From positions 159,666-223,665 of the forward strand of contig NZ_BLAD01000040.1 in the NCBI RefSeq assembly GCF_009687845.1: 64,000 nucleotides of DNA. Direction: 5' to 3'. The notes beneath the pieces were generated by a model that was not told the DNA's origin, did not search any database, and saw only the letters and a list, made by a program, of their open reading frames with translations. Shown here piece after piece: positions 23,635 to 32,390 of this stretch (within the stretch, counting starts at the first letter, position 1; every line of letters starts with the position of its first letter). Source of the DNA: Acrocarpospora corrugata (GTDB taxonomy: Bacteria > Actinomycetota > Actinomycetes > Streptosporangiales > Streptosporangiaceae). Position numbers and translations under genes: made by a program.

Positions 23635-24159
23635 ATGGATCGTTCCATCCCCCTCAAGTTCGCCCTAGCCGCCGCCCTCACCATCGGCCTCGCCGGTATC
23701 GCCTCCCCAGCCCACGCCGCCGGCAACCAGGTCATGCTCGTCAACGTCCAGACCGGCAAGTGCCTCACCATCGCGGGCGGGGTCAGCAAGGCGAACAACG
23801 TCACCGCTCTGCAGTACACCTGCGACACCCACCTCTCCCGCCGCTGGCTGCTGGAGCCGGGCGTCAGGAACGGCACCAAAATCAGGAACGCCAACACCGC
23901 CAAATGCCTGACGATCGCGGGTGGAGTCAGCAAGGCGAACAACGTCAAGGCCCTGCAGTACACCTGCGACAGCCACCGGTCGCGGTCCTGGACCTTGATC
24001 GAGGACGGCGTCACCGGCAACTACTGGATCAAGAACCTGCAGACCGGCAAGTGCGTGACCATCGCCGGCGGCGTCAGCACCGCCAACAACGTCGAGGCCC
24101 TGCAGTACACCTGCGACAACCACCCCTCACGCGTCTGGCACATCGTCCACACGAACTGA
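23635..24159 (+). CDS. Secreted ricin-type beta-trefoil lectin
   Basis: The 174-residue precursor has a Sec signal peptide (IPLKFALAAALTIGLAGIAS, cleavage after AHA). The mature protein is essentially one RICIN domain built of three closely similar ~47-residue units: TGKCLTIAGGVSKANNVTAL-, AKCLTIAGGVSKANNV- and TGKCVTIAGGVSTANNV-, each followed by LQYTCD and a Trp (RRW, RSW, RVW) in place of the QxW signature. Two Cys per unit form the usual loop disulfide. Such modules bind sugars, often as part of exported glycoside hydrolases; here the lectin stands alone. A strong terminator follows. Confidence 0.85.
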   Translation: MDRSIPLKFALAAALTIGLAGIASPAHAAGNQVMLVNVQTGKCLTIAGGVSKANNVTALQYTCDTHLSRRWLLEPGVRNGTKIRNANTAKCLTIAGGVSKANNVKALQYTCDSHRSRSWTLIEDGVTGNYWIKNLQTGKCVTIAGGVSTANNVEALQYTCDNHPSRVWHIVHTN

Positions 24160-24166
24160 CGACGGC

Positions 24167-24201
24167 CTTCGGGGGGATCGTCGGCGACGATCCCCCCGAA
24201 G
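24167..24201. terminator. Bidirectional terminator hairpin
   Basis: CTTCGGGGGGATCGTCG and CGACGATCCCCCCGAAG are perfect inverted repeats separated by one base (24167-24183/24185-24201), placed between the converging lectin and msrA genes. Confidence 0.8.
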
Positions 24202-24211
24202 CTGCGCGAGT

Positions 24212-24733
24212 TTAGTGGCCGACCTTCTCGTCGCGGCGCGGAAGCTTCCAGCCGGGCCGGACGAAGTGGCAGGTGTAGCCGTTCGGGTAGTGCTCCAGGT
24301 AGTCCTGGTGTTCCGGTTCCGCCTCCCAGAACGGCCCGGCCGGAGTGACCTCGGTGACCACCTTGCCCGGCCAGAGGCCGGAGGCGTCGACGTCGGCGAT
24401 CGTGTCGTACGCGACACGCTTCTGCTCGTCGTCGGTGTAGAAGATGGCCGACCGGTAACTGGTGCCCATGTCGTTGCCCTGGCGGTTCTTCGTGGACGGG
24501 TCGTGGATCTGGAAGAAGAACTCCAGCATGTCCCGGTACGAGGTCCGCTCCGGGTCATACACGATCTCGATCGCCTCGGCGTGGGTGCCATGGTTGCGGT
24601 AGGTCGCGTTCGGCACGTCCCCACCGGTGTATCCGACCCGCGTGGAGACCACCCCCGGGCGTTTGCGGATGAGATCCTGCATCCCCCAGAAACATCCACC
24701 GGCGAGGATCGCCGTCTCCGTCTTCCCAGTCAT
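24212..24733 (-). CDS. msrA: Peptide-methionine (S)-S-oxide reductase MsrA
   Basis: This 173-residue enzyme reduces methionine-S-sulfoxide in proteins. It has the active-site motif [11 protein letters not shown] (catalytic Cys near residue 13), [20 protein letters not shown] (substrate pocket), [20 protein letters not shown] and [14 protein letters not shown]. The Cys is encoded, so this MsrA is not a selenoprotein even though the organism has Sec machinery. Cys near the C-terminus (YTCHFVRPG) could be a resolving residue. The ATG at 24733 with a preceding GGAG was chosen over longer starts. Monocistronic, between two strong hairpins. Confidence 0.95.
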   Translation of the reverse strand: MTGKTETAILAGGCFWGMQDLIRKRPGVVSTRVGYTGGDVPNATYRNHGTHAEAIEIVYDPERTSYRDMLEFFFQIHDPSTKNRQGNDMGTSYRSAIFYTDDEQKRVAYDTIADVDASGLWPGKVVTEVTPAGPFWEAEPEHQDYLEHYPNGYTCHFVRPGWKLPRRDEKVGH

Positions 24734-24858
24734 CGCTTTCCGCTCCTTCGTCTGAGGATTCGAACAGCTGTCGCCCCTCAAGGCGTACAAAGCGGATAAC
24801 GGCCGAGTTGATTCCCGATCGGCGGCGGGGCGGATCAACTCATCCGGGCTATGCGCGG

Positions 24859-24890
24859 CCACCCGCCGGCCGAACCGGGCCGGCGGGTGG
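24859..24890. terminator. Terminator-like GC hairpin
   Basis: CCACCCGCCGGCC and GGCCGGCGGGTGG form a 13-bp perfect stem around gaaccg, just after the stop of the minus-strand secreted-protein gene at 24924. Confidence 0.75.
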
Positions 24891-24923
24891 ACGGGAAGGA
24901 ATCAGCGGCTGCCGGCCACTTGA

Positions 24924-25238
24924 TCAGGGAATGGCGTCGTAGCCCTGGCCGACGCGGGTCCAGCCGTTCTGGCAGCCGACCACTGAGGACGTCCCGCCGC
25001 CGGCGGTGCGCCAGGGGCCGTAGCGCCACTCGGTCCGGTAGCCGTCGGCCGTGAAGCAATTGATCTTGGCCCGGAAGGACGACGGGGCGAACCCACTGCA
25101 GTAGGCCGAGACGGTCACCGAGCCGATCGGGGTGACCGTGCACGTCCCGATCGAAGCCTGCGCCGGGGCGGCAGCGAACAGACTCGCGGCCACGCCGGCG
25201 AGGACAAGTACGGAGGCTCTGCGGGCGATTCGAAACAT
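24924..25238 (-). CDS. Small secreted protein with four cysteines
   Basis: The 104-residue precursor has a Sec signal peptide (ASVLVLAGVAASLFAAAPAQ, cleavage after AQA). The ~75-residue mature part contains cysteines in IGTCTVTP, SAYCSGF, INCFTADG and VVGCQNG, so two disulfides are likely. It is Gly/Ser/Thr rich and has a Trp/Tyr-rich segment (TEWRYGPWRT). Small secreted proteins of this type are common in filamentous actinobacteria; function unknown. It is followed by a terminator hairpin and preceded by a 560-base gene-free interval. Confidence 0.7.
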   Translation of the reverse strand: MFRIARRASVLVLAGVAASLFAAAPAQASIGTCTVTPIGSVTVSAYCSGFAPSSFRAKINCFTADGYRTEWRYGPWRTAGGGTSSVVGCQNGWTRVGQGYDAIP

Positions 25239-25798
25239 CTAGAATCCTTTCGGAAGCGTACTTCGAAGGGTTGACGAATTCGCCGCTCTATCTGTTGACA
25301 ATTCCGGTTACTGAGCCAATCACTGCTAAGAGCGTCGTAACGTCCGTGCCCTCAATGTGCCGCGACTTGGGACGCTGTCAAGTGATGGAGACATCTACCG
25401 CGAGGGTCAGGCACCGCCGGCCATCGTGCTCTCACAAGCAGATTCCAAGCCGACGCCTACGGATCGTAGCGACTCGCACGGCTTGTGACGTGCCAGGTCC
25501 AGCACCCTGCCCTGCTAGCGCTAGCACCACATCTGCCGATCTACCTGGGGGCTAGCAGCTAGCACCCCAACCCCGGTTGGACGCCTTGCACGCATGCCGC
25601 ACCCTCCCCGTGGTGCCGGCGACCTCGACCGCTCCAATCACGGACAGTCACATCGGCACCGCGCGCCCCCGAATCGCCCCCTGAGCGCGGAAGCAACGGC
25701 ATATGTAATTAAATGAATACAAAGATTAAGGGACTCCTATTAATCTGGGCGGCCGTTCTGCGCACTATGTAAGTATCGGCGAAGTCGCGAAGCCGCGG
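25239..25798. other. 560-base gene-free interval with repeats and an AT-rich island
   Basis: Both flanking genes are on the minus strand, so only the secreted-protein gene can be driven from here. The interval holds two CTAGC-type dyads (25513-25566) and, at about 25701-25753, an AT-rich stretch that is conspicuous in this high-GC region. A 94-codon open frame at 25271-25555 has no protein-like composition and I do not consider it a gene. Confidence 0.5.
25513..25566. promoter_or_regulatory. Two GCTAGC-dyad sites, possible repressor operators
   Basis: TGCTAGCGCTAGCACC (25513-25528) and GCTAGCAGCTAGCACC (25551-25566) each contain two GCTAGC half-sites and share the ACC tail, about 37 bases apart. 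CTAG is rare in high-GC DNA, so four copies in 54 bases are not expected by chance. The binding protein is unknown. Confidence 0.5.
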
Positions 25799-26788
25799 TC
25801 ACCTCTCCGTCGGCAGCACGCTGATCAGTTCGTACAGGGCGTGCGCGGCGGCGATGCCGGTGAGTTCGGCGTGGTCGTAGGCGGGGCTGACCTCGACCAG
25901 GTCGGCCCCCACCACGTGGAGGCCGTCGAGCCCGCGCAGGACCTCCAGCAGCTCGCGGCTGCTCATGCCGCCGGCCTCCGGCGTCCCGGTGCCCGGCGCG
26001 AACGCGGGATCCAGGACGTCGATGTCAAGCGAGACGTAGACCGGGCGGTCCGCCAGCCGGATCCGGACGCGCTCGATGATCTCGTCCAGGGACCGCCGGG
26101 CGAAGTCGCGGGCGTGCACCGCGGCGAAGCCCAGCCGCTTGCTCTCGGCCAGGTCCAGGCGCGAGTACAGCGGGCCGCGCAGGCCCACGTGCATCGAGTG
26201 CGCGTGGTCGATCAGCCCTTCCTCCGACGCCCGCCGGAAGGGGGTGCCGTGGGTGTACGGCGAGCCGAAGTAGGTGTCCCAGGTGTCGAGGTGGGCGTCG
26301 AAGTGCAGTACGGCGAGCGGGCCGTACCGGGCGTGGTGGACGCGCAGCAGCGGCAGGGCGATCGTGTGGTCCCCGCCGAGGGTGATCAGCTTGCGGCCGG
26401 TGCCGGCGAGTTCGGTCGCGGCCCGCTGGATCGTCTCCAGCGCGCTGCCGATGTCGAAGGGGTTGACCCCGACGTCCCCGGCGTCCGCGACCAGCCGGCT
26501 GGCGAACGGCGCGGTGTCGAGCGCGGGATTGTACGGGCGCAGCAGCCGGGACGACTGCCGGATGTGCCCGGGGCCGAACCGGGCCCCGGGCCGGTAGCTG
26601 ACCCCGGTGTCGAAGGGCACGCCCCACACGACCGTGTCGGCGCCGGGCTGGTCCTGCAGCCGCGGCAGCCGGGCGAAGGTGTTCTCGCCCGCGTAGCGCG
26701 GGACGACGGTGGCGTCGACCGGGCCGCCCGGCGCGGAGCGGGGCTGGGCCAGCGCCGACGTGTCCGGGGTCTCGGGGACGGCGCTCAC
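25799..26788 (-). CDS. Ureohydrolase (agmatinase/guanidinobutyrase family)
   Basis: The 329-residue enzyme has the full Mn2-binding signature of the arginase superfamily: [23 protein letters not shown] and [20 protein letters not shown]. These enzymes hydrolyse guanidino compounds to urea plus an amine. The SpeB-like length and the motif [10 protein letters not shown] fit agmatinase-like members, but the true substrate is open because the gene sits at the end of an operon with a dimethylformamidase-like enzyme and a peptide/opine-type ABC importer. The GTG at 26788 overlaps the stop of the previous gene (GTGA). Confidence 0.85.
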   Translation of the reverse strand: MSAVPETPDTSALAQPRSAPGGPVDATVVPRYAGENTFARLPRLQDQPGADTVVWGVPFDTGVSYRPGARFGPGHIRQSSRLLRPYNPALDTAPFASRLVADAGDVGVNPFDIGSALETIQRAATELAGTGRKLITLGGDHTIALPLLRVHHARYGPLAVLHFDAHLDTWDTYFGSPYTHGTPFRRASEEGLIDHAHSMHVGLRGPLYSRLDLAESKRLGFAAVHARDFARRSLDEIIERVRIRLADRPVYVSLDIDVLDPAFAPGTGTPEAGGMSSRELLEVLRGLDGLHVVGADLVEVSPAYDHAELTGIAAAHALYELISVLPTER

Positions 26789-28389
26789 GCGGCCCCTCCC
26801 AGCCGGTCCAGGACCGTACGGGTGACGTGCTCGACGAACCAGTCGCGGTGGATCAGGCCCGCCACCCACTCGGAGGTGCCGGAGTTGAAGACGGTCCCCT
26901 CGCCCCGGGTGAAGGTGGCCATCATGGCCGAGCCGTACGCCGGCCGCCTGCTGCCGTCCTCCCGTTCGACCCACTGAGTGCCGCGGTACTCCTCGACCGC
27001 CGCCACCCCCGGGTCGCCAAGCGGCACCGTGCCCGCGAAGTGGTCTTCCTCGTAGCGGACCGCGGGCCCCATGGCGATGATCTCCAAGTTGGCGGGGGCG
27101 CCGTCCGTTCCGGTGGCGAAGGGGAGGCCCTCCTGCACGACGTGGGCGCAGCCGTCGACCTCGAAGGTGGCGATCCGCGAGGGGTGCCCGCCGAGGACGT
27201 CGCCGTAGTAGAGGTCGGTGCCGGCCAGCGTCCAGTGTTCGGGCCGGTAGACCTGCAGGCCGCCGTGCCCGCGCGGCGCCGAGGCGCCGTAGCCGGCGTA
27301 CACCCCGGCGAATCCGGTCAGGCCCAGGGTGGCGGTGGCGGGGCGGCCGATGAGGGGGTGGTCCCAGTTCAGGCTGACCAGGTGCTGCTCCGCGGTGCCG
27401 AAGACCGGGTCCTCCTCAGGTACGTACTTGTGGCAGATCTGCGTGGTCCCCTCGATGCGCACCTGCCAGGCGAAGTTGGCGCCGAAGCGGGCGACGTTGC
27501 CGCCCCGGTCCACCAGCGCGTCGATCGCGTCGCGCATCCGCCAGGACCAGTACTCGTCGTGGCCGACCAGGATCGCGCACTGGTACCCGTCCAGGGCGGA
27601 CGGGTCGCGATCCAGGTCGTCCTGGGTGAGGTAGTCCAGAACGTAGCCCTGCTGCTCCGCCCAGATGGCGAAGGGCCGGTCGTAGGTGGCCCAGAACGCG
27701 TCGGCGTGGTGGCGCCCGTAGTCGCGCAGCCGCGCCCACTCGTACACCGGGTAGCGCGGTTCCCAGAACGGCGGCACCGGCTCCTCGTACCGGTTGCGCG
27801 GGGCCCCCGGCGGTTTGCGCAGGAACCCGCGCGACAGCGGGCGGAGCATGGACAGCCGGGGCGAGGCGATGTCCACGGCGGGGTCGTCGCCGATGCCGCG
27901 GTAGGCGTTGGCCCCGCCCCAGTCGTTGTAGGAGATCAGCGTGCTGGTGGTCAGGACCAGCGCGTACGGGGTGCGCCGGCCGGGCTCGGCGGAGCGGACC
28001 ACGAAGAAGTGCTCGTTCTCCACGGCGTGGCCGTCCACCTCGGCCCGGATGATGAGCAGATACATCGCCGACGGCCAGTCGGCGGGGATCGTGACGCGGG
28101 CGGTGACCGGCCACCCGCACCCCTCGGCGTAGGCGTCGGCCGGCGTGTCCGGCATCGTGCCCGGCAGGTCCGTCTGCTGGTGCACGACCTCGGGGCGCGC
28201 GCCGTCGCGGACCACGGTGAGGGAGTAGTGGCCGGCCGTGGTGTACGCCGAGACCTCCACGGTGTCGCCCGGCCGGTAGGAGAAGCGGTCGGTGTAACAC
28301 CAGGCCTCCAGTCCCTCCCCGGTCGGTCGCGGGGATGGCCAGTTCGGCGGCGACCAGGCCGAGCGCGGGGTCGGATAGGTCCCGCTCAC
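26785..28389 (-). CDS. N,N-dimethylformamidase beta-subunit-like hydrolase
   Basis: The 534-residue protein resembles the C-terminal catalytic part of the large subunit of N,N-dimethylformamidase: an N-terminal beta-sandwich ([20 protein letters not shown]), the segment [20 protein letters not shown], then [20 protein letters not shown] and [12 protein letters not shown] in a glutamine-amidotransferase-like fold, and later [12 protein letters not shown]. Known enzymes use a mononuclear iron site to hydrolyse formamides. The small alpha subunit of the classical enzyme is not present in the window. It is linked by 4-base overlaps to the cupin upstream and the ureohydrolase downstream, so it acts in the same pathway. 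Confidence 0.8.
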   Translation of the reverse strand: MSGTYPTPRSAWSPPNWPSPRPTGEGLEAWCYTDRFSYRPGDTVEVSAYTTAGHYSLTVVRDGARPEVVHQQTDLPGTMPDTPADAYAEGCGWPVTARVTIPADWPSAMYLLIIRAEVDGHAVENEHFFVVRSAEPGRRTPYALVLTTSTLISYNDWGGANAYRGIGDDPAVDIASPRLSMLRPLSRGFLRKPPGAPRNRYEEPVPPFWEPRYPVYEWARLRDYGRHHADAFWATYDRPFAIWAEQQGYVLDYLTQDDLDRDPSALDGYQCAILVGHDEYWSWRMRDAIDALVDRGGNVARFGANFAWQVRIEGTTQICHKYVPEEDPVFGTAEQHLVSLNWDHPLIGRPATATLGLTGFAGVYAGYGASAPRGHGGLQVYRPEHWTLAGTDLYYGDVLGGHPSRIATFEVDGCAHVVQEGLPFATGTDGAPANLEIIAMGPAVRYEEDHFAGTVPLGDPGVAAVEEYRGTQWVEREDGSRRPAYGSAMMATFTRGEGTVFNSGTSEWVAGLIHRDWFVEHVTRTVLDRLGGAA

Positions 28390-28751
28390 GCGGCGCCTCC
28401 CGGGATCGCGACGAAGATCTTCTCAGTGGCTTCGAGAGTGTGCCACCAGCCGTCGAACCCGGCCGGGACCAGGAAGGACTCACCGGCCCCGAACTCGCGC
28501 CTGCCGCCCTCTGCGTCCTCGATCGCCACCCGCCCGCGCAGCAGGACACAGACCTCGTGGTACGGCCAGCGCGGGATGCGCACGGACCCGGGGACGCCCT
28601 CCCAGGCGGCGGCGAGCGCGCCCGGAACCTCCAGCCGGGCCCGGTGCTCGACCTCCCGCCAGCCCGGGGAGACCTCCGCGTAGTCGGTCGGGGGCGGGAT
28701 CACGGCCACGCCTTCTCCCTTGGCGAGCACCTGGACGTCGGAAATCGTCAT
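28386..28751 (-). CDS. Cupin-domain protein (DUF861/EutQ-like)
   Basis: A 121-residue single-domain cupin. IPRWPYHEVCVLLRGRVAIE is cupin motif 1 (a His/Glu metal site partly changed) and FGAGESFLVPAGFDGWWHTL is motif 2, as in small DUF861 proteins. These are often encoded with amine, ureide or opine catabolism and may be regulators or isomerases. It overlaps the ABC ATPase upstream (28748-28751) and the formamidase-like gene downstream (28386-28389), both by 4 bases. Confidence 0.8.
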   Translation of the reverse strand: MTISDVQVLAKGEGVAVIPPPTDYAEVSPGWREVEHRARLEVPGALAAAWEGVPGSVRIPRWPYHEVCVLLRGRVAIEDAEGGRREFGAGESFLVPAGFDGWWHTLEATEKIFVAIPGGAA

Positions 28752-29566
28752 ACGGGACGTGCCTCCTCGGGCGCGGACAGTGCCGGGCCGTCCATGCGCG
28801 GCGTGGCCGCGACCAGCGATCGGGTGTACTCGTGCCGCGGGTTTCGCAGCACGTCGTCGGGCAGGCCGCGCTCGACGATCCGGCCGCGGTGCATGACCGC
28901 GACCTCGTCGGCGACGTAGCGCGTCACCGCCAGGTCGTGCGAGATGAACAGCATGGTCAGGTCGAGCCGGGCGCCGAGGTCGCGCAGCGTGTTGAGCACG
29001 GCCGCCTGGACGGAGACGTCCAGGGCGGAGACGGCCTCGTCGGCGATGAGCACCTCGGGTTCGACGGCGAGCGCGCGGGCGATGCCCACGCGCTGCCGCT
29101 GCCCGCCGGAGAGCCCGCGCGGACGGGCGTCCAGGACGGCCGCGCCCAGGCCGACCAGCTCAAGCAGTTCGACGGCGCGGTCCGTGGCGGCGCTCCGGCC
29201 GGCGGCTCTGCGGTGCACCAGCAGCAGCTCGGTCAGGGTCCGCCGGACGGTGTGCATCGGGTTCAGCGCCGAGCCGGGGTCCTGGAAGACCATCTGGATC
29301 CGGGTGGCGTCGGTCCGGCCGCGCGGCGCGGGCAGCTCGGCTCCGCCGAGGCGGATGGTGCCCCCGGTGGGCGCGGCGAGCCCGGCGATGACCCGGGCCA
29401 GGCTGGACTTGCCGCATCCCGACTGGCCGACCAGGCCAAGGGTGCGGCCGCGCGGGATGTCCAGGCTGACGTGGTCCACGGCGGGCGGTCCGCCGGTCCG
29501 GCCGCGCCGGGGCCGGTAGTCCACCACGATGTCGTCCACCTGGAGCAGGGGCGTACCTGCGCTCAT
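28748..29566 (-). CDS. ABC transporter ATPase, DppF/OppF type
   Basis: The 272-residue ATPase of an oligopeptide/opine-type importer has Walker A LVGQSGCGKSSLARVIAG, Q-loop MVFQDPGSALNPMHTV, signature RGLSGGQRQRVGIARALAVE, Walker B VLIADEAVSALDVSVQAAVL and H-loop FISHDLAVTRYVAD. The C-terminal extension typical of OppF, with Cys residues for an Fe-S cluster, is absent. The start ATG at 29566 overlaps the stop of the DppD-like gene by 4 bases. Confidence 0.9.
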   Translation of the reverse strand: MSAGTPLLQVDDIVVDYRPRRGRTGGPPAVDHVSLDIPRGRTLGLVGQSGCGKSSLARVIAGLAAPTGGTIRLGGAELPAPRGRTDATRIQMVFQDPGSALNPMHTVRRTLTELLLVHRRAAGRSAATDRAVELLELVGLGAAVLDARPRGLSGGQRQRVGIARALAVEPEVLIADEAVSALDVSVQAAVLNTLRDLGARLDLTMLFISHDLAVTRYVADEVAVMHRGRIVERGLPDDVLRNPRHEYTRSLVAATPRMDGPALSAPEEARPV

Positions 29567-30588
29567 GCCGTCCCTCCCGGCAGCGGGCTGAGCAGGGCCT
29601 CGCGGTCCAGCGGCGGCCCGCCGAGGTCCGCCACCCGGATGCACGCGCTCCTCGACGGCGACCCGGGCACCGCGGCCAGGACGTGCGCCAGGCCGGCGCA
29701 GGCAGGCAGGGCGTGCCCGCACCGGGGGGCGAACCTGCAGCCCTCCGGCCGGTCCCCCGCACCGGGCTGGCCGCCGGGGATGGCCGCGAGCGGGCGGTCT
29801 CTGGGGGTGTCCTGCGTCGGCATGGAGCGCAGCAGGCCCGCGCTGTAGGGGTGGGTCGGCCTGGTGAAGACCTCCTCGACCCGGCCCGTCTCGACCACCT
29901 GGCCGGCGTACATCACCGCGACCCGGTCGCAGAGCCGCCGCACGACCCCGAGGTCGTGGGTGACGAACACAATCGAAAGCCCGCGTTCGGTACGGATGCG
30001 ATGCAGCAACCGCAGGATCTGGTCCTGCACGGCGACGTCCAGCGCGGTGGTCGGCTCGTCGCACAGCAGCACGGAGGGCTCGGTGGCCAGCGCCATAGCG
30101 ATCATGACGCGTTGCCGCAGTCCGCCGGAGAGCTGGTGCGGCCACATCCGGGCCTGCGCCTTCGGGTCCGGCATGCCGACTTCGGCGAGCAGGTCCACCG
30201 CCCGGCTCCTGGCGGCGCGCCGGCTCCAGCCGTACCTGGCGCGGGGCCCGGCGGTGACCAGGTCGCCGACCCGCATGGTGGGGTTGAGCGCGGTCATCGG
30301 CTCCTGGAAGACCATGCCGATGCCCCGGCCGCGCACCTCGGCGAACCGGTACGGCCGCATGGCGCCGTCGCGCTCCAGCTCGAGGGTGCCGCCGGCCTGG
30401 CGCACGCCCTCGGGCAGCAGGCCGATGACGGCACGCAGGGTCAGGCTCTTGCCCGAACCCGACTCGCCGACCAGCCCGAACGCCTCGCCGTGGGCCACCT
30501 CGAAGCCGACGTGCGACACCGGGCGCACCGGAGCCGCGGCGGGCCCGGTCTCCAGGACGAGGTCGGTGATCCTCAGCAGGGGACTCAT
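29563..30588 (-). CDS. ABC transporter ATPase, DppD/OppD type
   Basis: The 341-residue partner ATPase has Walker A LVGESGSGKSLTLRAVIGLL, Q-loop MVFQEPMTALNPTMRVGDLV, signature HQLSGGLRQRVMIAMALA, Walker B VLLCDEPTTALDVAVQDQIL and H-loop VTHDLGVVRRL. The C-terminal oligopeptide-type extension contains CRFAPRCGHALPAC, the cysteines of the OppD/F Fe-S-like site. ATG 30588 overlaps the upstream permease stop by 4 bases. Confidence 0.92.
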   Translation of the reverse strand: MSPLLRITDLVLETGPAAAPVRPVSHVGFEVAHGEAFGLVGESGSGKSLTLRAVIGLLPEGVRQAGGTLELERDGAMRPYRFAEVRGRGIGMVFQEPMTALNPTMRVGDLVTAGPRARYGWSRRAARSRAVDLLAEVGMPDPKAQARMWPHQLSGGLRQRVMIAMALATEPSVLLCDEPTTALDVAVQDQILRLLHRIRTERGLSIVFVTHDLGVVRRLCDRVAVMYAGQVVETGRVEEVFTRPTHPYSAGLLRSMPTQDTPRDRPLAAIPGGQPGAGDRPEGCRFAPRCGHALPACAGLAHVLAAVPGSPSRSACIRVADLGGPPLDREALLSPLPGGTA

Positions 30589-31442
30589 CGTTGCAGCCTC
30601 CGCTCCAGGCCGCCGGCAATGAGCCGTACGGCGACGCCGACGAGGATGATCGCCAGTCCGGGCATCACCGACACCCACCACTGGTTGCGCAGGAAGGGCT
30701 GCCCGTCGGCGATCATCTGCCCCCACTCGATCCCCGGCGCCTGGATGCCCAGGCCGAGGTAGGACAGCGCCGCGAGATAGCTCAGCGCGAGCACGATGTC
30801 GGAGGCCGCGTAGACCACGGCCTGCGGCAGGGCGTTGGGCAGGACGTGCCGCAGCAGGACCCGGGTGTGCCCGAGCCCGGCGGCCTGGGCCGCGCGCACG
30901 TAGTCGAGTTCCCGCAGCCGCAGCACCACCCCGCGGACGAGGCGGGCGTAGGTGACCCAGGCGCCGACCGCGGCCCCGACCAGGAACGAGCCGGCGCCCG
31001 GCCCGAGCAGGAAGACCAGGACGATCAGCAGGATGTAGGACGGGAACGCCTGAATCAGGTCGGCCAGCCGCATCACCGCGGTGCCGATCCAGCCGCGGGC
31101 GTACCCGGCGAGCGCGCCGAGCACGATCCCGATCACGGCCGGTACGGCGGCGCCGAGCAGAGCCAGCGGCAGGTCGGTCCCGGCCGCGACGAGGACCCGG
31201 GCGAAGACGTCCCGGCCGAGCTGGTCGGTGCCGAACCAGTGCTGCGGGGAGGGCGGGCGGAACCGGGCGGTCAGGTCGGTGAGCGCCGGATCGTGGCCGG
31301 TCAGCGCGCCGGACACGAAGCTCGCGGCCAGCAGGAGGGCCAGCAGCACAGCACCGGTCACCAGCGCGGCGGTGCCGGTGGCGCCGGGGTCGCGCCGTAC
31401 CCGGCGGCGTCCCAGGACCTGGGCGGGGGCGAGGGCCATCAC
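30585..31442 (-). CDS. ABC transporter permease, DppC/OppC type
   Basis: The 285-residue permease has a cytosolic N-terminus, a first helix (AALVTGAVLLALLLAASFVS), the segment HWFGTDQLGRDVFARVL that marks DppC/OppC, and five more helices. The EAA-like coupling loop is YVRAAQAAGLGHTRVLLRH with VLPNALPQ. It pairs with the DppB-like permease upstream (4-base overlap 31439-31442). Confidence 0.92.
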   Translation of the reverse strand: MMALAPAQVLGRRRVRRDPGATGTAALVTGAVLLALLLAASFVSGALTGHDPALTDLTARFRPPSPQHWFGTDQLGRDVFARVLVAAGTDLPLALLGAAVPAVIGIVLGALAGYARGWIGTAVMRLADLIQAFPSYILLIVLVFLLGPGAGSFLVGAAVGAWVTYARLVRGVVLRLRELDYVRAAQAAGLGHTRVLLRHVLPNALPQAVVYAASDIVLALSYLAALSYLGLGIQAPGIEWGQMIADGQPFLRNQWWVSVMPGLAIILVGVAVRLIAGGLERRLQR

Positions 31443-32386
31443 ACCATCACCCGCGGGTCGAGGAAGGCGACCAGGACGTCGCCGACCAGGTTGACCACCA
31501 CGACGGCCAGGGAGAAGACGAGGGTCAGGCCCTGGATGACGTTGAAGTCGCGGTTCTGCGCGGCCTGGGTCAGGCTCAGCCCGAGCCCCGGCAGCCCGAA
31601 GGTGGACTCCACCACGACGGCGCCGGACAGCAGCAAGGTCGTCAGGGCGGCCAGCAGCGACACCGGCGGCACGGCGGCGTTGCGCAGCACGAACCCGCGG
31701 GTCAGCTTCCAGCCCCGGACCCCGGCGGCCTGGGCGGCGGCGTGGTACTCCGAGCGCCGCGCCTCCACGATGCCGCTGCGCAGGCTGGCCATCAGGACCG
31801 GCGCGACGGAGACGCTGAGGGCGAGGGCCGGCAGCACCGCGGCGCGCAGCACCGTGGCGGGGGTGTCACCCCAGCCGCCGATGGGGAACGCGCCGGTCGG
31901 CAGCGCCACCCCGGCCAGCAGCACGATCCCCAGCCAGAAGGTCGGGACGCCGACACCGAAGGCGGCCATCACGTTGATCATCCGGTCCACCAGGCCGTCG
32001 GGGCGGCGGGCGGCGAGCAGGGCCGTCGCGCCGGCGATGAGCACGGTGAAGACCGTGCTGACGGCGAGCAGCACCAGCGTCACCGGCGCGCCCGACGCGA
32101 TCAGCGTGCCGACCTTCGTCGAACCCGTCGCGGTGGTGCCGAAGTCACCGGTCGCGATTCGGCCGAGGTAGTGCAGGAACTGCTCCCACACCGGCTGGTC
32201 GAGGCCCAGCTGGACCCGGATCGCCTGCAGCGTCGCGGCGCTCGCCCGGGGCCCGGCCACCTGCATGGCCGGGTCGCCGGGGACCACCTTGAGCATGGCG
32301 AAGACGAGGAGGAGCAGCACCAGGGTGAGCGGGATCGCCTGCAGCAGCCGTCTGCCGACGAACCCGAACCGGCCGCTGTGGATCAC
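31439..32386 (-). CDS. ABC transporter permease, DppB/OppB type
   Basis: The 315-residue permease begins FVGRRLLQAIPLTLVLLLLV, continues with the large extracytoplasmic loop GDPAMQVAGPRASAATLQAI typical of DppB, and has six helices. The coupling loop is EYHAAAQAAGVRGWKLTRGF. Its start lies 4 bases after the binding-protein stop, so transporter genes follow the order receptor, B, C, D, F. Confidence 0.92.
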   Translation of the reverse strand: MIHSGRFGFVGRRLLQAIPLTLVLLLLVFAMLKVVPGDPAMQVAGPRASAATLQAIRVQLGLDQPVWEQFLHYLGRIATGDFGTTATGSTKVGTLIASGAPVTLVLLAVSTVFTVLIAGATALLAARRPDGLVDRMINVMAAFGVGVPTFWLGIVLLAGVALPTGAFPIGGWGDTPATVLRAAVLPALALSVSVAPVLMASLRSGIVEARRSEYHAAAQAAGVRGWKLTRGFVLRNAAVPPVSLLAALTTLLLSGAVVVESTFGLPGLGLSLTQAAQNRDFNVIQGLTLVFSLAVVVVNLVGDVLVAFLDPRVMV

Positions 32387-32390
32387 CGGA

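Noticed and set aside
24212-24733. MsrA as a possible selenoprotein
   Set aside because: The active-site residue in GGCFWG is an ordinary Cys codon.
25271-25555. 94-codon open frame in the gene-free interval
   Set aside because: No ribosome site, no family-like sequence and a composition unlike neighbouring genes.
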